From the NCBI RefSeq assembly GCF_020554865.1, contig NZ_JAJCIC010000024.1:14633-78632 (forward strand): a stretch of DNA of 64,000 nucleotides, in the 5' to 3' direction. A program made the position numbers and the translations under genes. Origin of the DNA: Lacrimispora sp. 210928-DFI.3.58. GTDB lineage: Bacteria; Bacillota; Clostridia; Lachnospirales; Lachnospiraceae. The notes under the pieces were generated by a model, which saw only the letters and a list, made by a program, of their open reading frames with translations, made no database searches and had not been told where the DNA came from. How positions within the stretch are numbered: the stretch's first letter is position 1; each line of letters opens with the position of its first letter. This document shows, piece after piece, positions 1-8,588 of this stretch.

Positions 1-1
1 G

Positions 2-3000
2 CCATATGATAAACTCGGATTTTCTATCCACAACTATTTCTTTGCCAAGGCACTGGATCAGGTTCGGCCCGGTGGTATCGTGGCCTTTGTTACCAGCCGC
101 TATACGATGGATTCCAAAAATCCGGACGCACGAAAGTATCTGGCGCAGCGGGCAGAATTGCTGGGAGCTATACGACTTCCCAACACCACATTCCGTGCCA
201 ATGCCGGTACGGATGTGGTGTCGGATATCATTTTCCTGCAAAAGAGAGACCATCCCATTGATATCGAACCGGATTGGGTGCATCTGGGGCTGACATCGGA
301 GGGTATTACCCTCAACGGCTACTTTGTTGACCACCCGGAAATGGTGCTGGGTGAGATTACAACGGAAAGTACCCAGTACGGCAAGGAAGAATGTACGGTC
401 ATTCCGATTCCAGGTGCGGATCTGGGAGACCAGCTGCATGAGGCGGTGCAGCACATCGGCGGTCATTATGAAGCACAGGAGCTGGCACCGGAGGAGGAGT
501 TGTCCTTGCAGGGCAAAACTATTCCGGCAGACCCCAATGTCAAGAACTTCTCCTATGCCGTAGTGGATGGGGATGTCTACTTCCGTGAGAACAGCATCAT
601 GCGGAAGGCTGACCTTTCTGCGACAGCCACCGGCAGGATCAAAGGCATGGTGGAGCTTCGCACCATTGTGCAGGAACTGATCGACTATCAGTTGAACGAT
701 TACCCGGAGGAAGCGATTGCCCAGAAACAGCGGGAACTGAATGTAGCCTATGACCGATTCGCCGATCAGTATGGGCTTATCAACTCCCGTGCAAATGCGC
801 AGGCTTTTTCAGAAGATTCGTCTTATTATCTGCTCTGCTCTCTGGAAAATGTAGATGAAAACGGCAGGCTGGAATCCAAGGCGGATATGTTCACCAAACG
901 GACGATTCGACCGGAACGGGCTGTTACCAGCGTAGATACTCCGGCAGAGGCTCTGGCAATCTCCATCGGAGAGCGCGGCAAAGTGGATTTGCCCTATATG
1001 TCGGAGCTTTTAGGTACACCGGGAGAATTTGAAAAAATCCAGCAGGAACTGCATGGTGTCATTTTCAAAGATCCGATGACGCAGGGCGGCGAGGAAACCG
1101 GCTGGGTGACGGCTGATGAATATCTGTCCGGCAATGTCCGGGAAAAACTCCGCGTGGCAGAACTGGCTGCGGCTTCTGACCCTGCCTTTGCGGTAAACAC
1201 GGAATATTTGAAGAAAGCACAGCCGAAAGACCTGGATGCGTCGGAGATTGATGTGCGCCTTGGTGCCACATGGGTCAATCGGGATTATATCCAGCAGTTT
1301 ATGGAAGAAACCTTTGAACCGCCGTTCTATCTGCGCAGAAATATTGAAGTGAAATTCTCTCCCATGACGGCAGAATGGCAGATCACCGGTAAGAGTACAC
1401 CGAGCCGGAATGATGTTCATGCCTATATGACCTACGGCACCAGCCGTGCCAATGCCTATCGAATTCTGGAGGATACGCTGAATCTGCGGGATATTCGTAT
1501 TTACGATACCGTGGAGGATGCAGACGGCAAGCAGAAACGGGTTCTGAATAAAAAGGAGACCACCCTCGCCCAGCAGAAACAGCAGGCCATTAAGGATGCG
1601 TTCCAGAACTGGGTGTGGAAAGACCCTTATCGCCGTGCGGACCTGGTGGAAAAGTATAACGAGCTGTTCAACAGTACCCGTCCTCGTGAGTACGATGGCT
1701 CCCACATCCGCTTTGGCGGCATGAATCCGGAAATCCGGCTGCGGGAACACCAGCAGAATGCCATTGCTCATGTGCTGTACGGTGGCAATACACTGCTGGC
1801 CCACGAAGTGGGTGCCGGTAAGACCTTCGAGATGGCCGCTTCTGCTATGGAGGCAAAACGGCTGGGACTGTGCCAGAAATCCATGTTTGTCGTTCCGAAT
1901 CATTTGACCCTTCAGTGGGCAAACGAGTTTCTGCGCCTGTATCCGAGTGCAAAACTGCTGGTGGCAAGCAAAAAGGACTTTGAAACGGCCCGCAGAAAGA
2001 AGTTCTGCGCACGAATTGCTACTGGTGATTACGATGCAGTCATCATCGGGCATTCCCAGTTTGAGAAAATTCCGGTGTCCGCAGAACGGCAGGAGCGGAT
2101 TTTGACTGCCCAGATTGATGAAATCGAAAACGCCATTGCTGAGATGAAATCCCAGAATGGCGAACGTTTCTCCATCAAACAGATGGAAAAGACCCGGAAA
2201 GGATTGGAGGCGAGATTGGAGAAACTTCGGGCAACCGACCGAAAAGACGATGTGATTACCTTTGAGCAGCTGGGCGTAGACCGACTGTTTGTAGACGAAG
2301 CACATGCCTTTAAGAATCTGTTCCTCTACACAAAAATGCGCAATGTTGCAGGCTTGTCCACATCGGAAGCGCAGAAATCTTCGGATATGTTTATGAAGTG
2401 CCAATATATGGACGAGTTGACAGGCGGGCGCGGCATCATTTTTGCGACCGGCACCCCGGTTAGCAACAGCATGACGGAGCTTTACACCATGATGCGGTAT
2501 CTCCAGTACGGCACGTTGCAGCAGAAAGGGCTGACCCATTTCGACAGCTGGGCTTCTACCTTTGGTGAGACCACCACAGCCATTGAGCTGGCACCGGAAG
2601 GAACCGGATACCGGGCAAGAACAAGATTTGCGAAATTCTTCAACCTGCCGGAGCTGATGAACATGTTCAAGGAAGTGGCCGATATCAAGACTTCCGATCA
2701 GCTGCATCTGCCAGTGCCGGAGGCAAAGCTTGAAACCGTGGTGGTGCAGCCTTCGGAGCATCAGCAGGCGATGGTGGCAGAGCTTTCGGAACGGGCGGTG
2801 GCTGTGCATTCCGGTGTGGTAGACCCATCGGTCGATAACATGCTGAAAATCACATCGGATGGCAGAAAGTTGGGGCTGGATCAGCGGCTGATGAATCCAC
2901 TCCTGCCGGATGACCCCAACAGCAAGCTCAACGCCTGTGTGCGGAATGTGTTTCGTATTTATGAAGAAGGAAAGTCGGACAAGCTGACCCAGCTGCTGTT

Positions 3001-4252
3001 CTGCGACCTCAGCACACCGAAAAACGATGGAACCTTTAATGTCTATGAGGATATCCGCGCCAAACTTATTCAATCCGGTGTACCGGAGGAAGAAATCGCA
3101 TTTATCCATGATGCTGATACCGAGGCAAAAAAGAAAGATTTGTTTGCCAAAGTCCGTACTGGGCAGGTGCGGGTGTTGTTAGGTTCGACACAGAAAATGG
3201 GCGCAGGCACGAACGTGCAGGACAGGTTGGTGGCCGTGCATCATCTGGATGTGGGCTGGCGGCCTGCGGACATGACCCAGCGAAATGGTCGTATCATCCG
3301 TCAGGGAAACCGCAACAAGGAAGTACAGGTTTATCAGTATGTGACGGAAGGAACTTTTGACGCTTACCTCTATCAGACACTGGAGAATAAGCAGAAGTTC
3401 ATCAGCCAGATCATGACCAGCAAATCTCCGGTTCGCTCCTGTGATGATGTGGATGAGCAGGCACTTTCCTATGCGGAGATCAAGGCACTTTGTGCAGGAG
3501 ACCCGCAGATCAAGGAAAAAATGGACTTGGATGTAGATGTTGCAAGGCTGAAGGTGCTGAAAGCTGACCATCAGAGCCAGCAGTACCGATTGGAGGATAA
3601 GCTGATGAAATATTTCCCTGCGGAGATTGAGAAAACGCAGGGATTCATCAAGGGCTTTCAGTCGGATATCCGGACGGTGGCGGCACATCCGCTGCCGGAA
3701 GAAGGGTTCTGCGGCATGGAGGTAAATGACACACGCTTTACTGAAAAAGCAGAGGCCGGTGAAGCAATCCTCGCGGTCTGTAAAGCCAATCAGAGTTTGG
3801 AGCCGGTGACGCTTGGCAGCTATCGCGGTTTCAAGATGGAGTTGTCATTTGATAGCTTCCAGAAAGAGTATCAGGTGCTGCTGAAAGGAGAGATGACCCA
3901 CCGGGTGCCCATCGGCACCAGTGCTGCGGGCAATATCCAGCGTCTGGATAATGCTCTTGCCGGGATTCCTGCAAGGCTGGAGAAGGCGGAACAGCAGCTG
4001 GACAATCTTAGGAGCCAGCAGGAAGCTGCGCAGGCCGAGCTTGGAAAGCCGTTCCCCCAGGAGGCTGAACTGGCAGAAAAGAGTGCAAGACTGGCAGAAC
4101 TGGACGCACTGCTGAATATGGATGACCGTGGAAATGATGATCCTGACCGTGAAAATACAACGGAAAAGCCGTCTGTCCTGGCAGAGTTGCGTGACCGTGC
4201 CGGTCGCATTCCGCCGATGACACATCGAGATGATGAGGAGGTGGCACTATGA
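2..4252 (+). CDS. DNA methylase-helicase of a conjugative element (5' end outside window)
   Basis: The reading frame is open from base 2, so this is the C-terminal part (about 1416 residues) of a larger protein. The first visible residues, PY followed by DKLGFSIHNYF, look like the end of an NPPY motif of an N6-adenine methylase. An SF2/SNF2-type helicase follows: Walker A HEVGAGKT near visible residue 601, DEAH in VDEAHAF near 763, the ATGTP motif III, and QRNGRIIRQGN as motif VI. The C-terminal 250 residues are charged and probably coiled-coil. Very large methylase-helicase fusions of this kind are standard in Firmicute ICEs of the Tn1549 type; their exact role in transfer is not settled. 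The stop overlaps the mobC start (ATGA), indicating coupled translation. The internal ATG at base 80 is not the real start. Confidence 0.85.
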   Translation, partial: PYDKLGFSIHNYFFAKALDQVRPGGIVAFVTSRYTMDSKNPDARKYLAQRAELLGAIRLPNTTFRANAGTDVVSDIIFLQKRDHPIDIEPDWVHLGLTSEGITLNGYFVDHPEMVLGEITTESTQYGKEECTVIPIPGADLGDQLHEAVQHIGGHYEAQELAPEEELSLQGKTIPADPNVKNFSYAVVDGDVYFRENSIMRKADLSATATGRIKGMVELRTIVQELIDYQLNDYPEEAIAQKQRELNVAYDRFADQYGLINSRANAQAFSEDSSYYLLCSLENVDENGRLESKADMFTKRTIRPERAVTSVDTPAEALAISIGERGKVDLPYMSELLGTPGEFEKIQQELHGVIFKDPMTQGGEETGWVTADEYLSGNVREKLRVAELAAASDPAFAVNTEYLKKAQPKDLDASEIDVRLGATWVNRDYIQQFMEETFEPPFYLRRNIEVKFSPMTAEWQITGKSTPSRNDVHAYMTYGTSRANAYRILEDTLNLRDIRIYDTVEDADGKQKRVLNKKETTLAQQKQQAIKDAFQNWVWKDPYRRADLVEKYNELFNSTRPREYDGSHIRFGGMNPEIRLREHQQNAIAHVLYGGNTLLAHEVGAGKTFEMAASAMEAKRLGLCQKSMFVVPNHLTLQWANEFLRLYPSAKLLVASKKDFETARRKKFCARIATGDYDAVIIGHSQFEKIPVSAERQERILTAQIDEIENAIAEMKSQNGERFSIKQMEKTRKGLEARLEKLRATDRKDDVITFEQLGVDRLFVDEAHAFKNLFLYTKMRNVAGLSTSEAQKSSDMFMKCQYMDELTGGRGIIFATGTPVSNSMTELYTMMRYLQYGTLQQKGLTHFDSWASTFGETTTAIELAPEGTGYRARTRFAKFFNLPELMNMFKEVADIKTSDQLHLPVPEAKLETVVVQPSEHQQAMVAELSERAVAVHSGVVDPSVDNMLKITSDGRKLGLDQRLMNPLLPDDPNSKLNACVRNVFRIYEEGKSDKLTQLLFCDLSTPKNDGTFNVYEDIRAKLIQSGVPEEEIAFIHDADTEAKKKDLFAKVRTGQVRVLLGSTQKMGAGTNVQDRLVAVHHLDVGWRPADMTQRNGRIIRQGNRNKEVQVYQYVTEGTFDAYLYQTLENKQKFISQIMTSKSPVRSCDDVDEQALSYAEIKALCAGDPQIKEKMDLDVDVARLKVLKADHQSQQYRLEDKLMKYFPAEIEKTQGFIKGFQSDIRTVAAHPLPEEGFCGMEVNDTRFTEKAEAGEAILAVCKANQSLEPVTLGSYRGFKMELSFDSFQKEYQVLLKGEMTHRVPIGTSAAGNIQRLDNALAGIPARLEKAEQQLDNLRSQQEAAQAELGKPFPQEAELAEKSARLAELDALLNMDDRGNDDPDRENTTEKPSVLAELRDRAGRIPPMTHRDDEEVAL

Positions 4253-4581
4253 GTGTTCGGGAACACTGGATCAATGTCCGGGTAAACCCGGAAGAGCTGG
4301 CGAGGATTCGTGAAAAGCAGAAAGAATTGGGGATTCGGAATACCGGTGCCTATATGAGAAAAATGGCGATGGACGGGTACTGCGTAAATCTTGATTTGTC
4401 GGATGTGGCGCAGGTATCCACACTTCTTCGCCGATGCAGCAACAACCTGAACCAGTACGCAAAACGCGCCAATGAATCTGGAAGCATCTATGCGGAGGAT
4501 ATCCGGGATTTGCAGAAGCGACTGGATGAACTCTGGGAGATGCAAAAGCTGATCTTAAAGAGGCTTTCTGGTATTCGATGA
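4249..4581 (+). CDS. mobC: MobC-like relaxosome accessory protein
   Basis: This 110-residue protein has the layout of MobC-family mobilisation proteins: an N-terminal ribbon-helix-helix-like DNA-binding part (INVRVNPEELARIREKQ) with the typical GAYMRKMAMDG stretch, then a helical C-terminus (NNLNQYAKRANESG). MobC proteins bind near oriT and help the relaxase reach its nick site. The start overlaps the stop of the upstream helicase by four bases, and the relaxase lies 0.8 kb downstream, which supports a transfer role. The family call is confident; the oriT contact is inferred from the family. Confidence 0.8.
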   Translation: MSVREHWINVRVNPEELARIREKQKELGIRNTGAYMRKMAMDGYCVNLDLSDVAQVSTLLRRCSNNLNQYAKRANESGSIYAEDIRDLQKRLDELWEMQKLILKRLSGIR

Positions 4582-4735
4582 CGGCGCAAACGTGCGGAAT
4601 TTCTATTGCACATGGCACAGATGAAACAGTCTGTGTCATTACATATTTTTTGCAGGTCTTCCTGTTGACATCGTGGTGTTTGACAAGCGGGTACGATAAA
4701 ATGAAGATGAAAAGAAAAACGAAGGGGTGAAATCC

Positions 4736-5041
4736 ATGAAGATCGTATGTTTTTTGTTGAAGCTGGTGCTGAAAATCCTGTTGCTGCCGGTTGCGTTTCT
4801 GCTGCGATTTCTGTGCTTTATCTGGAATCTGCTGATGCAGCTATCCCTGTGGGTACTTTCGCCGGTTATGCTTTTCGTTCTTGGCTGCGACATTTATTCT
4901 GTGGTTCGGGCGAGCTGGACGGATGTGTTCCTGCTGACCCTGATTGAGATGGGACTGTTCGCAGCTGCGGTTGGAGCGGGCGGCATCATGGAACTGATGG
5001 AACGGCTGTGCGAGTGTGTAGAGGATGTTTTGACAATTTGA
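4736..5041 (+). CDS. small membrane protein of the conjugation module
   Basis: The predicted product is 101 residues and dominated by hydrophobic stretches (about residues 1-45, then 55-75). The N-terminus is rich in Leu, Val and Phe with scattered Lys and Arg, which suggests two or more membrane segments with no cleavable signal. I chose ATG 4736 because AAGGGG lies at a good distance; an in-frame GTG at 4727 would add three residues. Small membrane proteins in this position, between mobC and the relaxase, are common in Clostridia ICEs, but I do not recognise a characterised function. Confidence 0.6.
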   Translation: MKIVCFLLKLVLKILLLPVAFLLRFLCFIWNLLMQLSLWVLSPVMLFVLGCDIYSVVRASWTDVFLLTLIEMGLFAAAVGAGGIMELMERLCECVEDVLTI

Positions 5042-5057
5042 GTTCAGGAGGGATTAG

Positions 5058-5327
5058 ATGGATATTCAGTTTATGAAAGATTATTATGATTTACGGTACG
5101 AGGAAACAGATGGAGAGAATCATTTTGTGGAAGAGACTGCTTATCAGGAAAAACAGTCTGAGCAATCGAAGATGGAAGACCAGCTGATGGAAATGGTGGG
5201 CGGCAGCGAATCTAATGTGTGGAAGCTGTATGAAAGCATTATGTGTGTCTATTTCGATATGGAAGAAATCATCAAGCAGGCCGTTTATTTGCAGGGAGCT
5301 TATGACCGGGAACGGATGTTAAAATGA
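5058..5327 (+). CDS. small acidic hypothetical protein
   Basis: This 89-residue acidic protein starts at an ATG behind CAGGAGG and lies 17 bp after the membrane-protein gene in the same direction. It is rich in Glu, Gln and Tyr, has no membrane segment or Cys pairs, and is probably mostly helical. I do not recognise a named family. Its place between the mobC-linked membrane gene and the relaxase, and the terminator just after it, suggest it is the last gene of this small transcription unit. Confidence 0.55.
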   Translation: MDIQFMKDYYDLRYEETDGENHFVEETAYQEKQSEQSKMEDQLMEMVGGSESNVWKLYESIMCVYFDMEEIIKQAVYLQGAYDRERMLK

Positions 5328-5346
5328 GAATAGTAGATTGGTAAGA

Positions 5347-5369
5347 GCTGCCTTCGGGTAGCCCTTTTT
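5347..5369 (+). terminator. UUCG-loop intrinsic terminator
   Basis: GCTGCC, a TTCG loop and GGTAGC form a compact stem (one G-U pair) followed by CC and five T. It sits between the small hypothetical gene and the relaxase and separates their transcription or attenuates it. Confidence 0.65.
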
Positions 5370-5381
5370 AGATGGAGAAAT

Positions 5382-6854
5382 ATGAAAATGGCGGCTACAA
5401 GACTAATTGCGCTGCATATTAATAAAGGAAAGACGGTGGCGCAGTGTCTGGCTGACCGTACTGATTATACTGAGAATGCAGCAAAGACGGAAGATGGAAA
5501 ATATATCAGCGCGTATGCCTGTGACGCAAAGACCTGTGATGAAGAATTTCTGCTTTCCAAACGGCAGTATGAGCATATCACCGGTAGAACCCAGGCGCAT
5601 GATGTGATTGCATATCAGATTCGGCAATCTTTTAAGCCCGGAGAAATCACGCCGGAGGAGGCGAACAAGGTTGGATATGAGACGGCCATGCGCTTTACTA
5701 AGGGAAAACATGCCTTTATCGTGGCTACCCATGTTGATCGTGCACACATTCATAACCACATTATTTTTAATTCGACTACATTAGACAGCACCAGAAAATT
5801 CCGAGATTTTCGCTTATCCGGTCTTGCACTGGCAAGGCTCAGTGATATCGTCTGTCTGGAACACCGGTTGTCGGTCATTATCCGGAAGCCCTATGGAGAG
5901 CGGCAGAAGAGAACGGAATACCCGGAGAAAAAATCGCAGCGGGATGAAATCTGCGAGGCCATTGATGCAGCATTGGCAAGAAATCCAAAAGACTTTCGGG
6001 AACTGATTGAAATTTTGCAGGAGGCCGGATACGAGTATAAAGATGGAAAACAGCCTGCCCTGCGGGGAAAAGGCCACGCCAGATTTGCTCGTTTCCGCTC
6101 TCTTGGCAAAGGATATTCGGTCGAAGAACTCTGCGAAGTGATTGCCGGAAATGCGGTTCATAAAAGCAAATTTGCAGAGAAAAATCGTACAAACGCACGG
6201 TCAACACAGGTGCATCAGAAGGCAGAGCTGTCGTTCCTGATTGATGTCCGTGCCAAAATGCAGGCGGGCAGAGGCGCGGGATATGCGCGTTGGGCGAAAG
6301 TCTTTAATCTGAAGCAGATGGCAAAAGCTATGATGTTCATGGAAGAGCATGGAATCAAGAACTATGCAGAGCTGAAAGAAAAGGCAGATGGAATTTCTGA
6401 AAAATGTGATGCGCTGCTGGAATCTGTAAAAGCAGATGAGGCACGGATGTCGGAAGTGTCAGTGCTGCGGAAGCATCTAATCAATTATGCCAAGACAAAA
6501 GATGTTTTTGCTGCGTATAAAGCATCCGGCTACGACCGGGAGTTCTATGAAGCCCATCGGGATATGCTGGCCTTGCGCAGCGCAGCAAAAAAGGCGTTTG
6601 ATGCCTATAAGAAAGAGAACGGTTCTGACAAAAAGCTCCCGCGCATCAGCGAGCTGAACGCAGAGTATGCGATGCTTCTGGAACGAAAGAAAAGCTCCTA
6701 TGCAGAGTACCGCAAGACCAAATCGGAAATGCAGGATTGGCTTGTGGCACAGAAAATCGTGCAGGAAATCCTGAAAGAGGACGAACAGAAGAAAGAGCAA
6801 CTGCATGAGCAGGAAGTGCGGCAGGAAGAAGAAAATAGACAGAATAGCAGATGA
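5382..6854 (+). CDS. relaxase, MobA/VirD2 type
   Basis: This 490-residue protein is the DNA-nicking enzyme that starts conjugative transfer at oriT. The metal-binding motif is clear: H117, D119, H122, H124 and H126 in THVDRAHIHNH. A candidate catalytic tyrosine lies in the N-terminal 50 residues. The relaxase domain fills about residues 1-170; the C-terminal half is charged and coiled-coil-like, ending in a Glu/Gln-rich tail. ATG 5382 follows GGAG by four bases; ATG 5388 (MAATRLIALHINKGKT) is an equally good start and matches how such relaxases usually begin. A strong terminator follows directly. Confidence 0.9.
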   Translation: MKMAATRLIALHINKGKTVAQCLADRTDYTENAAKTEDGKYISAYACDAKTCDEEFLLSKRQYEHITGRTQAHDVIAYQIRQSFKPGEITPEEANKVGYETAMRFTKGKHAFIVATHVDRAHIHNHIIFNSTTLDSTRKFRDFRLSGLALARLSDIVCLEHRLSVIIRKPYGERQKRTEYPEKKSQRDEICEAIDAALARNPKDFRELIEILQEAGYEYKDGKQPALRGKGHARFARFRSLGKGYSVEELCEVIAGNAVHKSKFAEKNRTNARSTQVHQKAELSFLIDVRAKMQAGRGAGYARWAKVFNLKQMAKAMMFMEEHGIKNYAELKEKADGISEKCDALLESVKADEARMSEVSVLRKHLINYAKTKDVFAAYKASGYDREFYEAHRDMLALRSAAKKAFDAYKKENGSDKKLPRISELNAEYAMLLERKKSSYAEYRKTKSEMQDWLVAQKIVQEILKEDEQKKEQLHEQEVRQEEENRQNSR

Positions 6855-6860
6855 TGGAAA

Positions 6861-6908
6861 GCCTGGTGCAGTGTGAGTGTTATGCTCATGCTGCACCGGG
6901 CTTTTTTC
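6861..6908 (+). terminator. strong intrinsic terminator after the relaxase
   Basis: An 11-bp stem (GCCTGGTGCAG paired with CTGCACCGGGC, one G-U) is extended inside by a second weaker helix and followed by six T. It ends the mobilisation operon and insulates the BREX operon. Confidence 0.85.
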
Positions 6909-6982
6909 CTTTGGCAGGAACTGCCGTTAAAGCATCCGGAACGGATGCGCAGCTCGATGCCGCAGGCAGCGTTCTATGGGGA

Positions 6983-7039
6983 TTGGGGAGTTTCCCCAAC
7001 AAGCAGAAAATCGCTTTCGTGTCACGAAAGCCCTGCTTG
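6983..7039 (+). other. oriT: candidate origin of transfer (inverted-repeat cluster)
   Basis: Three inverted repeats lie within 57 bases in the 268-bp gene-free gap after the relaxase. TTGGGGA/TCCCCAA (6983-6999) has a 3-base centre. CTTTCGTG/CACGAAAG (7014-7030) has a 1-base centre. CAAGCAG (7000-7006) pairs with CTGCTTG (7033-7039) and encloses the second. Nested repeats beside a relaxase gene are typical of oriT. No nick site can be assigned from the sequence, and a regulatory operator is an alternative. Confidence 0.45.
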
Positions 7040-7088
7040 CAGAAGAGTGGATTCTAAAAAATCGTTCAAAATTTGGAAGAACTTTCGA

Positions 7089-7117
7089 TTGATTTTGTTC
7101 GTTTCTTGGAGTAGAAT
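7089..7117 (+). promoter_or_regulatory. likely promoter of the BREX operon
   Basis: TTGATT, a 17-base spacer and TAGAAT form a good sigma-A promoter about 60 bases upstream of the HTH gene that leads the BREX operon. It lies after the relaxase terminator, and no terminator is visible from here to the end of brxL. Confidence 0.55.
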
Positions 7118-7176
7118 ATAAATGAGAAATTTTAACTTGCTGCGAGTGACTTTAGACATCGAAAAAGAGGTTCCGT

Positions 7177-7404
7177 ATGGATTTCATGACGATTAAGCAG
7201 GCTTCTGAAAAATGGGGCATCTGCACAAGGAGAGTACAGACATTATGCACAGAAGGGCGAATTGATGGTGCCGAGCGTTTAGGCCATCAGTGGGTCATTC
7301 CTATTAACGCCGAAAAGCCGAAGGATGCCAGAATCAAAAGCGGCAGATACATTAAAACAAAATCCGGAAATGGAGAGAACGAAGATGGAAAGAAAACCGT
7401 ATAG
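7177..7404 (+). CDS. small helix-turn-helix protein leading the BREX operon
   Basis: This 75-residue protein has a MerR/excisionase-like N-terminal HTH: TIKQASEKWGICTRRVQTLC, then the wing-like GHQWVIPINAEKPKD. The C-terminus is basic. Such proteins act as DNA-binding regulators or recombination directionality factors. Its last 20 bases overlap the start of brxA, so the two are translationally coupled; I infer a regulator of BREX expression. It is unlike the WYL-domain BrxR regulators described for other BREX loci. An old excisionase is the alternative. Confidence 0.6.
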   Translation: MDFMTIKQASEKWGICTRRVQTLCTEGRIDGAERLGHQWVIPINAEKPKDARIKSGRYIKTKSGNGENEDGKKTV

Positions 7405-7993
7405 TGCTGGAGCCGTGAAATTTTCGTTCTGGTTCATGGAATTTCGGAAAACCGTGCAGCTTTTGAGCGAGGGTAAGAGCTTTGCAGATATTAAAAAGTT
7501 GAATGAAGAGACAAACATCTATGGTGCACCGACAAAACTACGAGCGCAGCAGATTTATTCTACCGTAACAGCCCGTATCAAGACATTAGATGAAAGCTTT
7601 TATCCAATCTTTCTGAGCAGTGATCTTGCTACACAAAAATTATTTGTGCTGACTGCGGCTCTTTTGCATGACACGCTGTTCTTTGATTTTGTGTATGAAG
7701 TAGTGCGGGAAAAAATGATTCTTGGTTCCGATGAGCTGACGGATGCAGATATCCGGATATTTTTCAAAAATAAGCAGGAACAGAGTGAGAAAGTGGCTTC
7801 TCTTCAAGACTATACGCTGCACCGTCTCGGTTCCTGCTATAAGACACAGCTTTATGAAGCAGGACTTTTAGAAAGCAACCAGGCAAACAGCACAAGAAAA
7901 ATACTGAAGCCAATTCTTGATATTGCATTTGAGCATTGGCTTTATGACCATGATCTTGGCATCATGGTAAAAACACTGACGGGGGTAAGATGA
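7385..7993 (+). CDS. brxA: BREX protein BrxA (DUF1819)
   Basis: This 202-residue protein matches the BrxA/DUF1819 family: it begins MERKPYSAGAVKFSFW, has a mid region with QIYSTVTARIKTLDES, and ends in a helical FEHWLYD stretch. BrxA is a small DNA-binding component of type 1 BREX, needed with the other core proteins to methylate host DNA and exclude phage. I chose ATG 7385 because GGAGAG lies seven bases upstream; upstream in-frame codons would overlap the HTH gene more. It is followed after one base by brxB. Confidence 0.9.
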   Translation: MERKPYSAGAVKFSFWFMEFRKTVQLLSEGKSFADIKKLNEETNIYGAPTKLRAQQIYSTVTARIKTLDESFYPIFLSSDLATQKLFVLTAALLHDTLFFDFVYEVVREKMILGSDELTDADIRIFFKNKQEQSEKVASLQDYTLHRLGSCYKTQLYEAGLLESNQANSTRKILKPILDIAFEHWLYDHDLGIMVKTLTGVR

Positions 7994-7994
7994 A

Positions 7995-8570
7995 ATGGAT
8001 TTAAGCCAAAGACTGGATGAGATGGAGCTTGCAATCCATAAGCCATCTTTCCGAAAAGGAACAGGCCGCGCAAATGAGGTCAACTATTGGGTGTTTGATT
8101 ATCCACCGGAAAAGGAACTGGAAGTTCGGGAGCGCGTAGAGTATCTGAAAAATAAGAACGACCGGGGCGATGATGATTTTGAGCTTGTGGTCTTTGACCT
8201 GTATGATATCATCATTGACTTTTTGGAAAAGAAGAACTTCATGGAAAAGTGCTATGACTTTGAAAAAAAGCGAGGAATCGAGCGTATCGTCAAGGCAGTG
8301 ACCAACTCCATGAAGGTAAATGACGATGACAGCCTGATTGTGCAATATATCAAAGAACATACGCCGGAGAATGCAGTCGTGTTCCTGACCGGCATCGGCA
8401 AGTGCTATCCGATTTTGCGCTCCCACAAGGTGCTTAACAACTTGCATCAGGCATTTGTGCGCTGCCCTGTCGTGATGTTCTTTCCGGGAACCTATAATGA
8501 ACAGGAGCTGATTCTGTTCAATGAGATTAAAGACGATAACTATTACCGGGCATTCCGACTGGTAAAGTAA
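7995..8570 (+). CDS. brxB: BREX protein BrxB (DUF1788)
   Basis: This 191-residue protein is recognised as BrxB/DUF1788 from its start (MDLSQRLDEMELAIHKPSF), the NYWVFDYPPEKELEVRERV region and the C-terminal PVVMFFPGTYNEQELILF strand-loop. BrxB is a core type 1 BREX component of unknown biochemical activity. The gene sits one base after the brxA stop and 18 bases before brxC, in the canonical order of type 1 loci. Length is normal for the family. Confidence 0.92.
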   Translation: MDLSQRLDEMELAIHKPSFRKGTGRANEVNYWVFDYPPEKELEVRERVEYLKNKNDRGDDDFELVVFDLYDIIIDFLEKKNFMEKCYDFEKKRGIERIVKAVTNSMKVNDDDSLIVQYIKEHTPENAVVFLTGIGKCYPILRSHKVLNNLHQAFVRCPVVMFFPGTYNEQELILFNEIKDDNYYRAFRLVK

Positions 8571-8588
8571 TGGATGGAGGAAACAGTT

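Noticed and set aside
1010..3109. Long open frame (699 codons) on the minus strand inside the methylase-helicase gene
   Set aside because: It lies opposite a gene with clear helicase motifs. The reading lacks domain motifs, has high Cys, His and Leu content typical of antisense shadow, and has no ribosome site.
6851..7121. Two short plus-strand frames after the relaxase
   Set aside because: They run through the terminator stem and the inverted-repeat cluster; no ribosome site and no protein-like composition.
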